From contig JADKGW010000001.1 of NCBI GenBank assembly GCA_016722075.1, forward strand, positions 2,356,001 to 2,420,000: 64,000 nucleotides of DNA. The letters run 5' to 3'. Position numbers and translations under genes: made by a program. Under the pieces are notes generated by a model. That model worked only from the letters and a program-made list of their open reading frames with translations, had not been told where the DNA came from and made no database searches. Positions 34,345-45,340 of this stretch are shown here, one piece after another (position 1 is the stretch's first letter; each line of letters begins with the position of its first letter). The DNA comes from Candidatus Kouleothrix ribensis (lineage in GTDB: Bacteria > Chloroflexota > Chloroflexia > Chloroflexales > Roseiflexaceae).

Positions 34345-34866
34345 CTAGGCCTGTCGCGCCGCCAGCGCCTGCAGCACCAGCTCGGCCACATCCTCGGCCG
34401 GCAGCGCCTCGGTAGCGACGCGCGCATCGGCCACCTCGGCGTACAGTGCGGCCCGCGCGGCGTAGAGCGCCGCCAGGCGTGCGGCCGGGTCGCCCTCGAG
34501 CAGCGGGCGCCGCTGGTCGTGGCTGCGCAGGCGCGCCACCAGCGTGTCGATCGGCGCATCGAGCCAGACGGTGAAGGCCCGCGCGCGCAGCAGCGCGCGG
34601 TTTGCGGGGCGCAGCACGATCCCGCCGCCGGTAGCAACCACCGCCGGCCCGCCCGCCAGCGCCAGGCCCAGCGCGGCGGCCTCGCGCTCGCGGAAATATG
34701 CCTCGCCTTGCTCGGCGAAGATCTGCGGCACGCTGCGCCCGGCGGCCTCGGCGATCAGCGCGTCGGTGTCGGCCAGCGGCCAGCCCAGCCGCGCCGCCAG
34801 CAGCTGCCCAACGCTCGACTTCCCCGCCCCGCTCAGGCCGACCAGGGCGATCAATTGCTCGGGCAT
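34345..34866 (-). CDS. aroK: shikimate kinase
   Basis: A 173-residue kinase that phosphorylates shikimate with ATP. The P-loop is 'GLSGAGKSSVGQLLA' near residues 10-24; 'DTDALI' supplies the Mg/shikimate Asp; 'VVATGGGIVLRPANR' is the shikimate-binding glycine loop; 'RRPLLEGDP' is the lid. It is upstream of aroB on the same strand, and a joint shikimate-pathway transcript is likely. Only a weak AGG precedes the ATG. Confidence 0.93.
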   Translation of the reverse strand: MPEQLIALVGLSGAGKSSVGQLLAARLGWPLADTDALIAEAAGRSVPQIFAEQGEAYFREREAAALGLALAGGPAVVATGGGIVLRPANRALLRARAFTVWLDAPIDTLVARLRSHDQRRPLLEGDPAARLAALYAARAALYAEVADARVATEALPAEDVAELVLQALAARQA

Positions 34867-34940
34867 GGGTTAAACCTGCGGTTTCTGTTTGATTCTTCAG
34901 CATCGTTGGGGCGCGCCGGTCTGCCCGGCGTCAGCGCACT

Positions 34941-35328
34941 TGCCCCACACGCCTGCGGGGGCTACGCGCCCCCGCGCCCGGCGCGTTCGGGGGCTACGCG
35001 CCCCCGCGCCCCGTACGGGCGAACCTCGTGTTCGCCCTGCCCCACACGCCTGCGGGGGCTACGCGCCCCCGCGCCCGGCGCGTTCGGGGGCTACGCGCCC
35101 CCGCGCCCCGTACGGGCGAACCTCGTGTTCGCCCTGCCCCACACGCCTGCGGGGGCTACGCGCCCCGCGCCCGGCGCGTTCGGGGGCTACGCGCCCCCGT
35201 GCCCCGTACGGGCGAACCTTGTGTTCGCCCTGCCCCACACGCCTGCGGGGGCTACGCGCCCCGTACGGGCGAACCTTGTGTTCGCCCTGCCTCACACGCC
35301 TACGGGGGCTACGCGCCCCCGTGCCCCG
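34941..35328. repeat. tandem array of a 97-bp GC-rich unit
   Basis: Copies begin with TGCCCCACAC or a variant at 34941, 35038, 35135, 35231 and 35288. The first two units are 97 bp, the third 96 and the fourth 57 because of an internal deletion. Each full unit holds two GC-rich hairpins ('GCGGGGGCTACGCGCCCCCG') and a third, 'GTACGGGCGAAC' with its mirror. Confidence 0.85.
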
Positions 35329-35455
35329 CGGCAGGGGCCGCCGCCGGCCCCTGCACCCCGCCGCCGGGGTTTCACCCCGGACCCCTTATTTTGCGCTGTC
35401 GTATGCGCACCGTTCTGCGCGCATGCCTTGGGGCGCACCGCGTGGGTGCTTGGCA
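35291..35455 (+). repeat. composite GC-rich repeat, module 1, first locus
   Basis: This block, with 'GGGGTTTCACCCCGGACCCC' and 'TATGCGCACCGTTCTGCGCG', recurs with few changes at 42172-42335. The spacing and order of the modules are the same at both loci. Confidence 0.8.
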
Positions 35456-35576
35456 CACCCGCCAGCACCCCGCACACACCGCCCGGCGCGCATGCCTTGG
35501 GGCGCACCGCGTGGGGTGTTGGCACACCCGCCAGCACCCCGCACACACCGCCCGGCGCGCATGCCTTGGGGTGGCT

Positions 35577-35697
35577 CGAGCGTGCCCAGCCGGTAGAGTT
35601 GGGAGCCTCCGCTGCGGGCATAATAATACAGCAAGCCCATCCCGTCCAGCCGCTGGCCGGTGCTGCCAGAGCCGCGCCGCGACCCGTTCCAGAACAA
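35577..35697 (-). pseudogene. remnant of an RHS-repeat core gene
   Basis: Read on the minus strand the segment encodes 'STGQRLDGMGLLYYYAR', close to the conserved end of RHS core domains, where 'FTGQRLD..TGLYYYxARYYD' is typical. The similarity stops after the second tyrosine run and no flanking RHS sequence is present. A short decayed fragment carried in the repeat region is the best reading; chance similarity is possible. Confidence 0.45.
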
Positions 35698-35900
35698 GGC
35701 ATGGATCGATGGCGCATTCGCTGCGATAGCCTCCTTTGCCGGAGGGGTTTTAGGGGAACCGGCTCGGTTCCCCTAATCGGGGGCACGGGGGCGACGCGCC
35801 CCGTACGGGCGGATCGATGTATCCGCCCTAATCGGGGGCACGGGGGCGACGCGCCCCGTACGGGCGGATCGACGTATCCGCCCTCAGCGGGGGCACGGGA
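35694..35900 (+). repeat. composite GC-rich repeat, module 2, first locus
   Basis: Starts 'ACAAGGCATGGATCGATGGC' and includes 'TAGGGGAACCGGCTCGGTTC' and 'GGGCGGATCGATGTATCCGC', the latter in two copies. The same order is found at 42471-42720, and in inverse, partial form at 24318-24405. Confidence 0.8.
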
Positions 35901-36121
35901 GCGCAGCGCCCCGAAAAAAGCCCGGCCGGGCACCAACGAACTAGTTCCTTTCTCACCCATCCTGCGCCAGCACGAACGATGCGCCGCGCCGCGCCACAGC
36001 CTATCATAAGGCAACTTCCCACCCATCCTTGCACTGTGAACTTACCGCCTTATCTCGGGCGCCATGTCGGCGTACCGCGCGAAGTATAGGTCGTCGTTGT
36101 GACCGTAAGGAGGAGCCTCAC

Positions 36122-37906
<1,785 letters not shown>

Positions 37907-38005
37907 CGCCTGACGCATCGGGCGACCGCCTGGGCAGGCGCTGATGGCGCGCCAGGGTAGCCCGCATCGGCAGCATGCGGTGGGCACATTCCGCGCTCCT
38001 TCCTA

Positions 38006-38074
38006 CCCTGGGTGTCTTGGTGGTGAACCCGCGCCGCAACCTGGCGCTGAGCGGGCACCGCCAAGACACCAGGG
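38006..38074. repeat. word-repeat hairpin between lctP and glcF
   Basis: 'CCCTGGGTGTCTTGGTGGTG' (38006-38025) is mirrored by 'CACCGCCAAGACACCAGGG' (38056-38074) with one mismatch. The words are those of 20527-20598. Confidence 0.7.
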
Positions 38075-38171
38075 CAGCCCGCAGCGGCCGCGTGCGGCGG
38101 GTGCGCCTGCTCGCCCACATCAATTCCCTGGCGCCCTGGTGCTTTAATCTGCTTCGCCCCGGAGGAATATC

Positions 38172-39458
38172 ATGGCTCATGGTATCGAACTGCTCCAGAC
38201 CGGCGAGTACCGCGCGAAGCTCGATCAGTGCCTGCACTGCGGGCTGTGCCTCGAGGCCTGCCCAACCTACGCGCTCTCGGGCCGCGAGATCGCCGCGCCG
38301 CGCGGGCGGATCGCGCTCATGCGCGCCGTGGCCGATGGGCGGGCCGCGATCGACGACCCGGCGCTCACCACCAGCCTCGATGGCTGCCTGGCCTGCCGCG
38401 CCTGCGAGACGGCCTGCCCCTCGGGGGTGCAGTACGGCGCGCTGATCGAGGGTATGCGCGTGGCCATGGCGCCGAGCCGCAGGCCCGGCCCGGCCGCCCG
38501 CGCGATCAGCTGGCTGGGCCTGCGCCAGCTGATGCCGCACCTTGGCCGCCTGCGCTGGCTGGCGCGCGCCACCTGGCTGTATCAGCGCAGCGGCCTGCAA
38601 CGCCTGGTGCGCACGTCGGGGCTGCTGCCCAAGCACCTGCGCGCGATCGAGGCCATCGCGCCGCCGATCACGCTGCGCCGCCGCGACTATCGCCAGATCG
38701 CGCCGGCGATCGGCCCACGCCGCGGGCGCGTGGCGTTTGTGTACGGCTGCATCCAAGAGGCATTCCTCGGCCAGGTGAACGACGCCACCGTGCGCGTGCT
38801 GCAGCGCAACGGCTTCGAGGTGCTGGCCCCGCTCGGGCAGACGTGCTGCGGCGCGGCCCAGCTGCACGTGGGCGACGAGCAGCACGCGCGCCAGCTGGCC
38901 CGCCAGAATGTCGACGCGCTGCTGGGTGCGCAGGTCGATGCGATCATTGTGAATGCCGGTGGCTGCGGGCTGGCCATGAAAGAGTACGGCCAGCTGCTGC
39001 GCGACGAGCCAGGCTACCAGGCGCGTGTGCGCGAGTTCGTGGCCAAGGTGCGCGATATCAGCGAGTTCCTGGCCGAGCAGCGGCTCGACCCGCCACGCGG
39101 CGCCGTGCCAGTGGTAGCGACCTACGCCGACTCGTGCCACCTGCGCCATGGGCAGAAGGTCGTGCAGCCGCCGCGCGAGATCCTGCGCGCCATCCCTGGC
39201 CTGCGCCTGGTCGAGCTGGCCGCACCCGATCGCTGCTGCGGCAGCGCCGGAGTCTATAACATCACCCATCCCGACGCCGCCGGGCAGGTGCTCGATGCCA
39301 AGCTGGCCGATATTGCCGCGACTGGCGCCGACGTGGTGGTGGTGAGCAACACCGGCTGCCATATGCAGCTGGTTGCCGGCGTGCGCCAGGCCGGGCTCAA
39401 GGCCCAGGTGCGCCACGTGGTCGAGCTGCTCGACATGGCCTATGCCGCCGAGCGGTGA
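38172..39458 (+). CDS. glcF: glycolate/lactate oxidase iron-sulfur subunit
   Basis: A 428-residue GlcF-like subunit. Two [4Fe-4S] ferredoxin motifs are present: 'CLHCGLCLEACP' (about residues 19-30) and 'CLACRACETACP' (about 74-85). Two Cys-rich CCG domains follow, 'LGQTCCGAAQLHVGD' and 'APDRCCGSAGVYNI'. It passes electrons from the flavin subunit to the quinone pool at the membrane. CGGAGG lies before the ATG. It ends 24 nt before the flavin subunit gene, in an apparent operon with the permease. Confidence 0.93.
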   Translation: MAHGIELLQTGEYRAKLDQCLHCGLCLEACPTYALSGREIAAPRGRIALMRAVADGRAAIDDPALTTSLDGCLACRACETACPSGVQYGALIEGMRVAMAPSRRPGPAARAISWLGLRQLMPHLGRLRWLARATWLYQRSGLQRLVRTSGLLPKHLRAIEAIAPPITLRRRDYRQIAPAIGPRRGRVAFVYGCIQEAFLGQVNDATVRVLQRNGFEVLAPLGQTCCGAAQLHVGDEQHARQLARQNVDALLGAQVDAIIVNAGGCGLAMKEYGQLLRDEPGYQARVREFVAKVRDISEFLAEQRLDPPRGAVPVVATYADSCHLRHGQKVVQPPREILRAIPGLRLVELAAPDRCCGSAGVYNITHPDAAGQVLDAKLADIAATGADVVVVSNTGCHMQLVAGVRQAGLKAQVRHVVELLDMAYAAER

Positions 39459-39481
39459 ATTCGTCTATCCAAGGAACCGCT

Positions 39482-42103
39482 ATGAAAACGATGCCCCATC
39501 CTGCTTCCTTCAGCAGCGCGCCGGCCGCGCTCGTCACCGACCCGGCCGAGCTGCTGGTGTACGAGATCGACGCCGGGCTCGACCGCGGGCGCCCCGATGC
39601 GGTGGCCTTCCCGCGCAGCGCCGCCGATGTGGCCGCGCTGGTGGGCTGGGCGGCCGCGCAGGGCCTGCCGATCGTGGCGCGCGGCGCCGGCACCGGCCTG
39701 TCGGGCGGCGCGGTGCCCGAGCACGGCGGCGTGATCGTGCAGTTCTCGCACATGACCGGGCTGCTGCATGTCTCGGAGGCCGGGCGCAGCGCCACCGTGC
39801 AGCCGGGCATGGTCAACCTGGCGCTCGATAAGCAGATGAAGGCGCGCGGCCTGTACTACCCGCCCGACCCCTCGAGCGGGCGCAGCGCGACGATCGGCGG
39901 CAATATCGCCGAGAACTCGGGCGGGCCGCACTGCTTCAAGTATGGCGTCACCACCAACTATGTCGGCGGGCTCGAGGTGGTGCTGGCCGACGGCCGGCTG
40001 GTTCAGCTCGGTGGCCGCGCGCTCGACTACCCTGAGTACGATCTGTGCGGCCTGGTGTCGGGCAGCGAAGGCACGCTGGCGATCGTTACGGCCGCGCACC
40101 TGCGGCTGCTGCGCAACCCGCCCGCCGTCAAGACGCTCATGGCCGCGTTCGCGACAGTCGAGGCCGCCGGCGAGGCGGTGTCGGCGGTGATTGCGGCCGG
40201 CCTGATGCCCAGCACGCTCGAGATGATGGATCAGCGCATGATGACGATCATCGAGCAGTTCACCCACGCCGGGCTGCCCATCCAGGCCGGCGCGGCCCTG
40301 ATCGTCGAGGCCGATGGCTACCCCAGCAGCGTCGGCCCGCAGATCGACGAGATCGAGCGCATTCTCCAGGCCCACGGCGCGTTCGACATGCGCATCGCCC
40401 AGAACGACGCCGAGCGCGAGCTGATCTGGTACGGGCGCAAGAACGCGGTCGGCGCCATGACCCGGCTGGCGCCCTCGTACTACCTGGTCGATGTGACTGT
40501 GCCGCGCAGCAAGCTGGCCGCGACACTACACGGCGTGAACGAGATCTGCGAGGGCCTGGGGCTGCGGGTTGGCTACGTGTTCCACGCCGGCGACGGCAAC
40601 CTGCACCCGCTGATCCTGATCGAGAATCCCGCCGACCAGGAGCTGATGGCGCGCGTACACCGGGCCGGCCGCGCGATTGTGCAGCTGTGCGTCGGTTTCG
40701 ACGGCAGCATCACCGGCGAGCACGGCGTGGGGATCGAGAAGCGCGAGTATATGCCGCTGATGTACAGCCGGCACGAGCTCGACGTGATGCGCGATGTCAA
40801 GGCCGTGTTCGACCCGCACGAGCGCCTGAACCCCGGCAAGATCTTTCCGCCGGCCACGCCCGATTCGATCGTGGAAAAAGAGCCGCCGGATCAGCGATCG
40901 GCGCCACTGGCGCATGCCCTGCCGTCTGCAGTCGCGCCGGCCAGCCCCCAGGCCGCCGCCGATCTATTGCGGCGCTGCGCTGCCGCCGGCACAACCGTAC
41001 GCATCGACGCGGGCGGCACGCACACACCCGGCCGGCCCCGCGCCGATCTGCTGCTCTCGACTGAGCAGCTGCGCGGCATCCGGGCCTACGCCCGCGACGA
41101 CATGTACGTGACGGTTGGCGCCGGCACGCCGCTGGCCGAGCTGCAGGCCGAGCTGGCGCCCGACCGGATGTGGGTGCCGATCGTTGCGCCCGACCCGGCC
41201 GCGACGATCGGTGGGATTGTGTCGGCCAATGCGAATGCGCCGCTGCGCATGCGCTACGGCGGCCTGCGCGATCTCGTGCTGGCGGCAACGGTGGCGCTAC
41301 CCGATGGGCGGCTGATCCGCGCCGGGCGCCCGGTGGTGAAGAATGTGGCCGGCTATGATCTGCCCAAGCTGTTCATCGGCGCGCGCGGCACGCTCGGCCT
41401 GCTGTGCGATCTGACGCTCAAGCTCGCGCCGCAGCCGCGCGAGCGCGCCAGCCTGGTTGTGCCGGTGCCCGATCTGGCGCACGGCCTGGCGTGGGGTGCG
41501 CAGCTGCTACCGGTGTGCCTGGTGGCCTCGGCGCTGCTGCTGTGCGAGGCGCGCGCGCTGGGCGCCACGCCGCTCGACACACCGTATGCGCTGGTCTACA
41601 CCGCCGAGGGGCCGGCGATCGACGTGGCGGCCGAGCTGGCACAGGTGCGCGAGCAGCTGCGCGCGGCCGGGGCCGGCGCGCCAATCGCTGCGCCCGAGCT
41701 GGCCGGCAGCACCTGCTGGGCCGAGTGGCTGCGCGGCGCCAACGCGGCCGCGCGGGCCGGCGCTGATCGGCTGAGCCTGCGCGTCGGCGTGCCGCCCGAG
41801 CACCTGCCCGCGCTGGTGAGCACGCACGCCGGCCAGCACGCGTGCCTGGCCGATCTGCCCAACGGCATGCTCTACCTTGAAGGCCCGCTCGACGTAGCCT
41901 CGATCGCGGCGCAGGCCCAGGCGCTGGGCGGCTATAGCCTGGTGCTGGCCGGCACCGCAGCGGAAGAGCTGCGCTGGGCGCACACACCCGCCGCGCGTGA
42001 TCTCATGCGTGCGCTGCACGCGCGCTGGAACCCCGGCGGGCGGCTCAACCCCGGCGCGATGGGTAGCTTCGGTGATTCCTTAGAATTCGGTGATGTGGGT
42101 TGA
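39482..42103 (+). CDS. fused GlcD-GlcE FAD-dependent glycolate/D-lactate oxidase
   Basis: An 873-residue protein that joins two flavin subunits normally encoded separately. Residues 1-460 match GlcD: FAD-binding region 'RGAGTGLSGGAVPEHGG' and 'PDPSSGRSATIGGNIAENSG', then the C-terminal oxidase part with 'VGYVFHAGDGNLHPLILI' and 'GEHGVGIEKREYM'. After a linker (460-482) residues 482-873 match GlcE: 'VPIVAPDPAATIGGIVSANA' region and 'ARGTLGLLCDLTLKLAP', ending 'RWNPGGRLNPG'. Substrate oxidation occurs in the GlcD half. AAGGA precedes the ATG at 39482. The final residues run into word-repeat DNA, so the native C-terminus may be altered. Confidence 0.92.
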   Translation: MKTMPHPASFSSAPAALVTDPAELLVYEIDAGLDRGRPDAVAFPRSAADVAALVGWAAAQGLPIVARGAGTGLSGGAVPEHGGVIVQFSHMTGLLHVSEAGRSATVQPGMVNLALDKQMKARGLYYPPDPSSGRSATIGGNIAENSGGPHCFKYGVTTNYVGGLEVVLADGRLVQLGGRALDYPEYDLCGLVSGSEGTLAIVTAAHLRLLRNPPAVKTLMAAFATVEAAGEAVSAVIAAGLMPSTLEMMDQRMMTIIEQFTHAGLPIQAGAALIVEADGYPSSVGPQIDEIERILQAHGAFDMRIAQNDAERELIWYGRKNAVGAMTRLAPSYYLVDVTVPRSKLAATLHGVNEICEGLGLRVGYVFHAGDGNLHPLILIENPADQELMARVHRAGRAIVQLCVGFDGSITGEHGVGIEKREYMPLMYSRHELDVMRDVKAVFDPHERLNPGKIFPPATPDSIVEKEPPDQRSAPLAHALPSAVAPASPQAAADLLRRCAAAGTTVRIDAGGTHTPGRPRADLLLSTEQLRGIRAYARDDMYVTVGAGTPLAELQAELAPDRMWVPIVAPDPAATIGGIVSANANAPLRMRYGGLRDLVLAATVALPDGRLIRAGRPVVKNVAGYDLPKLFIGARGTLGLLCDLTLKLAPQPRERASLVVPVPDLAHGLAWGAQLLPVCLVASALLLCEARALGATPLDTPYALVYTAEGPAIDVAAELAQVREQLRAAGAGAPIAAPELAGSTCWAEWLRGANAAARAGADRLSLRVGVPPEHLPALVSTHAGQHACLADLPNGMLYLEGPLDVASIAAQAQALGGYSLVLAGTAAEELRWAHTPAARDLMRALHARWNPGGRLNPGAMGSFGDSLEFGDVG

Positions 42104-42171
42104 TAGAGCTGGTGATTGGTTGGTGTTGCGCGGTGGCTTCGGCCCCCGCGCACCCTGTGCCAGCGCACCTG

Positions 42172-42335
42172 CCACACGCACGCGGGGGCTACGCGCCCCC
42201 GTGCCCCGCGGCAGGGGCCGCCGCCGGCCCCTGCACCCCGCCGCCGGGGTTTCACCCCGGACCCCCTATTTGAGGCTGTCGTATGCGCACCGTTCTGCGC
42301 GCATGCCTTGGGGCGCCCCGCGTGGGGTGTTGGCA
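42172..42335 (+). repeat. composite GC-rich repeat, module 1, second locus
   Basis: Near-identical to 35291-35455 across about 160 bp. Only one copy of the GC-rich hairpin unit is present here, where the first locus has a tandem array. Confidence 0.8.
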
Positions 42336-42470
42336 CGTCTTCAGCCCCACGCGGCGCTCCTGCACCCCGCGCACGACGCCCGGCGCATGCCTTGGGGCAG
42401 CCCGAGCGATGATTGGCGATAGCAGGCTGTCAGTCGTGTGTTTTGCTCGCATAATGCCTGAATCGGTTAG

Positions 42471-42720
42471 ACAAGGCATGAATCGATGGCGCATTCGCTG
42501 CGATAGCCCCCTTTGCCGGAGGGGTTTTAGGGGAACCGGCTCGGTTCCCCTAATCGGGGGCACGGGGGCGACGCGCCCCGGAAAGCCTCAGCCGGGACAC
42601 GGGGCGCAGCACCCCGTAAGGGCGGATCGATGTATCCGCCCTCAGCCGGGGCACGGGGGCGAAGCACCCCGCTGAGGGCGGATCGATGTATCCGCCCTCA
42701 GCCGGGGCACGGGCTGGGTC
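42471..42720 (+). repeat. composite GC-rich repeat, module 2, second locus
   Basis: Starts 'ACAAGGCATGAATCGATGGC' and repeats the 35694 module, with 'GGGCGGATCGATGTATCCGC' in two copies. The end lies about 10 bp from the pgi stop codon. Confidence 0.8.
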
Positions 42721-42730
42721 GCCGGCCCGC

Positions 42731-44380
42731 TCAAGCGCCGGTGCCACCGCCGCGCCGTGCCCGATAGCGCCGGATCAGCGCGTTAGTCGAGCTATCGTGC
42801 TGCGGTGCCGGCTCGGTGGCCGCCTCGAGCGCAGGCGCGATCCGGTTGGCTAGCTGCTTGCCCAGCTCGACGCCCCACTGGTCGAACGAGCCGATCGCCC
42901 AGATCGCGCCCTGCGTGAACACGCTGTGCTCGTAGAGCGCCACCAGCTGGCCCAGCAGCGCGGGCGTCAGCCGATCGGCCAGGATGGTTGTGGTGGGGTG
43001 ATTACCCGCGAATGTACGATGCGGCACCAGCCACTCGGCCGTGCCCTCGGCCCGCACTTCGTCGGCGGTCTTCCCAAACGCCAGCGCCTCGGTCTGCGCC
43101 AGCAAGTTAGCCGTCAGCAGATCATGGTGCCGGCCAAGCGGGTTGAGCGACTCCACGAAGCCGATGAAGTCGGCCGGGATCAGCTTGGTGCCCTGGTGGA
43201 TCAGCTGGTAGAACGAGTGCTGGCCGTTGGTGCCCGGCTCGCCCCAGTAGATCGGCCCGGTCTGATAGCTCACCGGCCGGCCGTCGAGCGTCACCGACTT
43301 GCCGTTGCTCTCCATGGTCAGCTGCTGGAGGTAGGCCGGGAAGCGCTTCAGGTAGTTATCGTACGGCAAGATCGCGACGGTCTGCGCACCGAAGAAGTTG
43401 TTGTACCAGACCGTGAGCAGGCCCAGGAGCACCGGCAGGTTCTGCTCGAATGGCGCAGTGCGGAAATGCTCGTCCATGGCGTGGAATCCGCTCAGCAGCT
43501 CGCGGAAGCTGTCGGCCCCCAGCGCGATCATGGTCGATAGCCCGATCGCCGAGGTCATCGAGTAGCGCCCGCCAACCCAATCCCAGAACTCGAACATATT
43601 CGCGGTGTCGATCCCGAAGGCGGCCACCGCCGTGGCGTTGGTCGATACCGCCACGAAATGCCGGGCCACTGCGGCCTCGTCGCCGAGCGCGGCCAGCAGC
43701 CAGCTGCGCGCGCTCTGCGCATTGGTCATGGTCTCGATCGTGGTGAAGGTCTTCGATGAGATGATGAACAGCGTCTCGGCCGGGTCGAGGTCGCGCGTGG
43801 CCTCGGCGAAATCGCTGCTATCGATATTCGAGATGAAGCGGAACGTGAGCGCGCGGTCGCTGTAGTGCTTGAGCGCCTCGTAGGCCATCACCGGGCCAAG
43901 GTCGGAGCCGCCGATGCCAATGTTGACGATATTGCGCACGCGCTTGCCGGTGAACCCCAGCCACGCGCCGGCCCGCACCTGCTCGGCGAACTGCGCCAGC
44001 TTGTTCAGCACGGCATGCACGCCAGGTACCACGTCGGTGCCATCGACCACGATACGGGTATCGCGCGGCGCGCGCAGGGCTATGTGCAGCACAGATCGCC
44101 GCTCGGTACGATTGATCATTTCGCCACGAAACATCGCGTCGATCTGCGCGCGCAGGCCCGCCTCGTGCGCGAGCTGCACCAGCAGCCGGATGGTCTCGTC
44201 GGTCACGCGATGCTTCGAGTAGTCGATGTATAAGCCCAGCGCCTCGACTGCCATACGCTCGCCCCGCTGCGGGTCGCCAGCAAATAGCTCGCGCAGATGC
44301 ACAGTGCGGATCGATTCGTAGTGGCGCGCGAGCGCCTGCCAGGCTGGGCGTTCGGTCAGGCCGGTCGGCTGATCTACCAT
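42731..44380 (-). CDS. pgi: glucose-6-phosphate isomerase
   Basis: A 549-residue Pgi interconverting glucose-6-phosphate and fructose-6-phosphate. 'NIGIGGSDLGPVMAYEAL' is the sugar-phosphate site; 'FWDWVGGRYSMTSAIGLST' is the PGI signature; 'MESNGKSVTLDG' and 'GEPGTNGQHSFYQLIHQG' carry catalytic Glu and His; 'FDQWGVELGKQLA' is the second signature with the catalytic Lys. AGGAGGAG precedes the ATG. Length is normal. With PEP carboxykinase nearby it supports gluconeogenic flux from lactate or glycolate. Confidence 0.96.
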   Translation of the reverse strand: MVDQPTGLTERPAWQALARHYESIRTVHLRELFAGDPQRGERMAVEALGLYIDYSKHRVTDETIRLLVQLAHEAGLRAQIDAMFRGEMINRTERRSVLHIALRAPRDTRIVVDGTDVVPGVHAVLNKLAQFAEQVRAGAWLGFTGKRVRNIVNIGIGGSDLGPVMAYEALKHYSDRALTFRFISNIDSSDFAEATRDLDPAETLFIISSKTFTTIETMTNAQSARSWLLAALGDEAAVARHFVAVSTNATAVAAFGIDTANMFEFWDWVGGRYSMTSAIGLSTMIALGADSFRELLSGFHAMDEHFRTAPFEQNLPVLLGLLTVWYNNFFGAQTVAILPYDNYLKRFPAYLQQLTMESNGKSVTLDGRPVSYQTGPIYWGEPGTNGQHSFYQLIHQGTKLIPADFIGFVESLNPLGRHHDLLTANLLAQTEALAFGKTADEVRAEGTAEWLVPHRTFAGNHPTTTILADRLTPALLGQLVALYEHSVFTQGAIWAIGSFDQWGVELGKQLANRIAPALEAATEPAPQHDSSTNALIRRYRARRGGGTGA

Positions 44381-44590
44381 ATTGTGCTCCTCCTGGTATG
44401 CGATTATATGCTGCTGGTGCGCTGCACGGCGTTGCCGCCCCTGCGCCGCATGGGTAGCGCAGGCTGCGGTAGGGCCGTCGGGCTATAGTATAGGGCCAAA
44501 TCGCGGGGAGGCAAAATCGTGGCGTGCGGTGCCTAGCAGGTGGCGCGTGTACGCCGCGGCGCGGCACGTGCGCTGGCGGATGGTGCCGGC

Positions 44591-45340
44591 TCAGCCGGCC
44601 ATGGGCGGCTCGAAGCGCAACTCGAGATCGGGGCCATCGTCGGTGAGCAGCAGCTCGCTGGCAAGCTTGTCGAGCCGGGCCTGCCCGGCGCTGTCGAAGC
44701 GCGCGCGTAGCGCAATGCCGCCGCATGCCAGCACCGCGAAGCCGGCTACCGGCGGTTGTACGCCGATCTGGATCTGCCACACGCCGTGGCCAAGATCCTC
44801 GGCGATGATCGTCAGCTGGTAGCGCTGCTGCGCATCTACCGATGAGTCGAACAGCACGTGCTGGGCCTCGCCGCCACGCATCTGCGCAGGTGTGCCAGCG
44901 CACTGTGGCAGCGCGAGCCGGAGCAACGAGCGGCTGAAGCGCATTGGCGGTAGCGGCATGCCAGGGCGCGCGGCCGGCTGCCGCGCGCGATCGGCGTCGA
45001 GCAGCCGCTGTGTCAGCAGATAGGTTTCGGCACAGCCGGCGCACACCCACAGGTGCCACCAGATCTGCGGGAAGGCCTGGGCTGCGGCGGCTGAGCGGCT
45101 GCGCTCAAGCTCAACAAACGCCGCCAGGTCAACCAGGCACTGCCGGCAATCGATCGGCGGGCGACCCCAGCCCGGCAGCGTATCGTTGGCGGCCAGCAGC
45201 AACAACAGCGTAGCCCGGCACAGGCTACATGCGCTTACATGCCGGCGCACGGCCGGCGGTAGCGCCACCGGCGAATGCGCGCGCAGCGCGGCGGCCAGCT
45301 CGATCAGACTATCATCACACAGCCGCGTTTCGATGTTCAT
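44591..45340 (-). CDS. soluble zinc-finger protein, candidate anti-sigma factor
   Basis: A 249-residue protein with two H-x3-C-x2-C motifs, 'HVSACSLC' and 'HLWVCAGC', as in ZAS-type anti-sigma domains, plus 'CRQCLVDLAAFVE' between them. There is no membrane helix. The C-terminal 100 residues look like a beta-rich domain ('YQLTIIAEDLGHGVWQIQIG'). It is the first gene after the sigma factor at 45652-46455 on the same strand, separated by 311 bp. The ATG at 45340 has GAG 6 nt upstream; an ATG at 45346 is also possible. Inhibition of that sigma factor is inferred. Confidence 0.65.
   Translation of the reverse strand: MNIETRLCDDSLIELAAALRAHSPVALPPAVRRHVSACSLCRATLLLLLAANDTLPGWGRPPIDCRQCLVDLAAFVELERSRSAAAAQAFPQIWWHLWVCAGCAETYLLTQRLLDADRARQPAARPGMPLPPMRFSRSLLRLALPQCAGTPAQMRGGEAQHVLFDSSVDAQQRYQLTIIAEDLGHGVWQIQIGVQPPVAGFAVLACGGIALRARFDSAGQARLDKLASELLLTDDGPDLELRFEPPMAG

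Larger units (their letters stand above)
34867..36121. other. 1.25-kb gene-free repeat region
   Basis: Between aroK and the lactate permease gene lie a tandem array, a composite GC-rich repeat and a remnant of an RHS-type gene, listed separately. Long frames here encode only Arg/Pro/Ala-rich repeats and are not genes. Confidence 0.75.
42104..42730. other. gene-free repeat region after the GlcD-GlcE gene
   Basis: The two flanking genes converge on this gap of 627 bp. It is filled by the second locus of the composite GC-rich repeat. No gene is supported. Confidence 0.75.

Noticed and set aside
34941..35328. Possible CRISPR array
   Set aside because: The units are contiguous 97-bp near-identical copies with no unique spacers, and no cas genes are present.
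34889..35729. Long open frames rich in Pro/Ala/Arg/Gly over the tandem array
   Set aside because: They only translate the 97-bp repeat unit; two plus-strand frames and the minus strand are all open because the repeat is very GC-rich. No ribosome-binding site or family resemblance.
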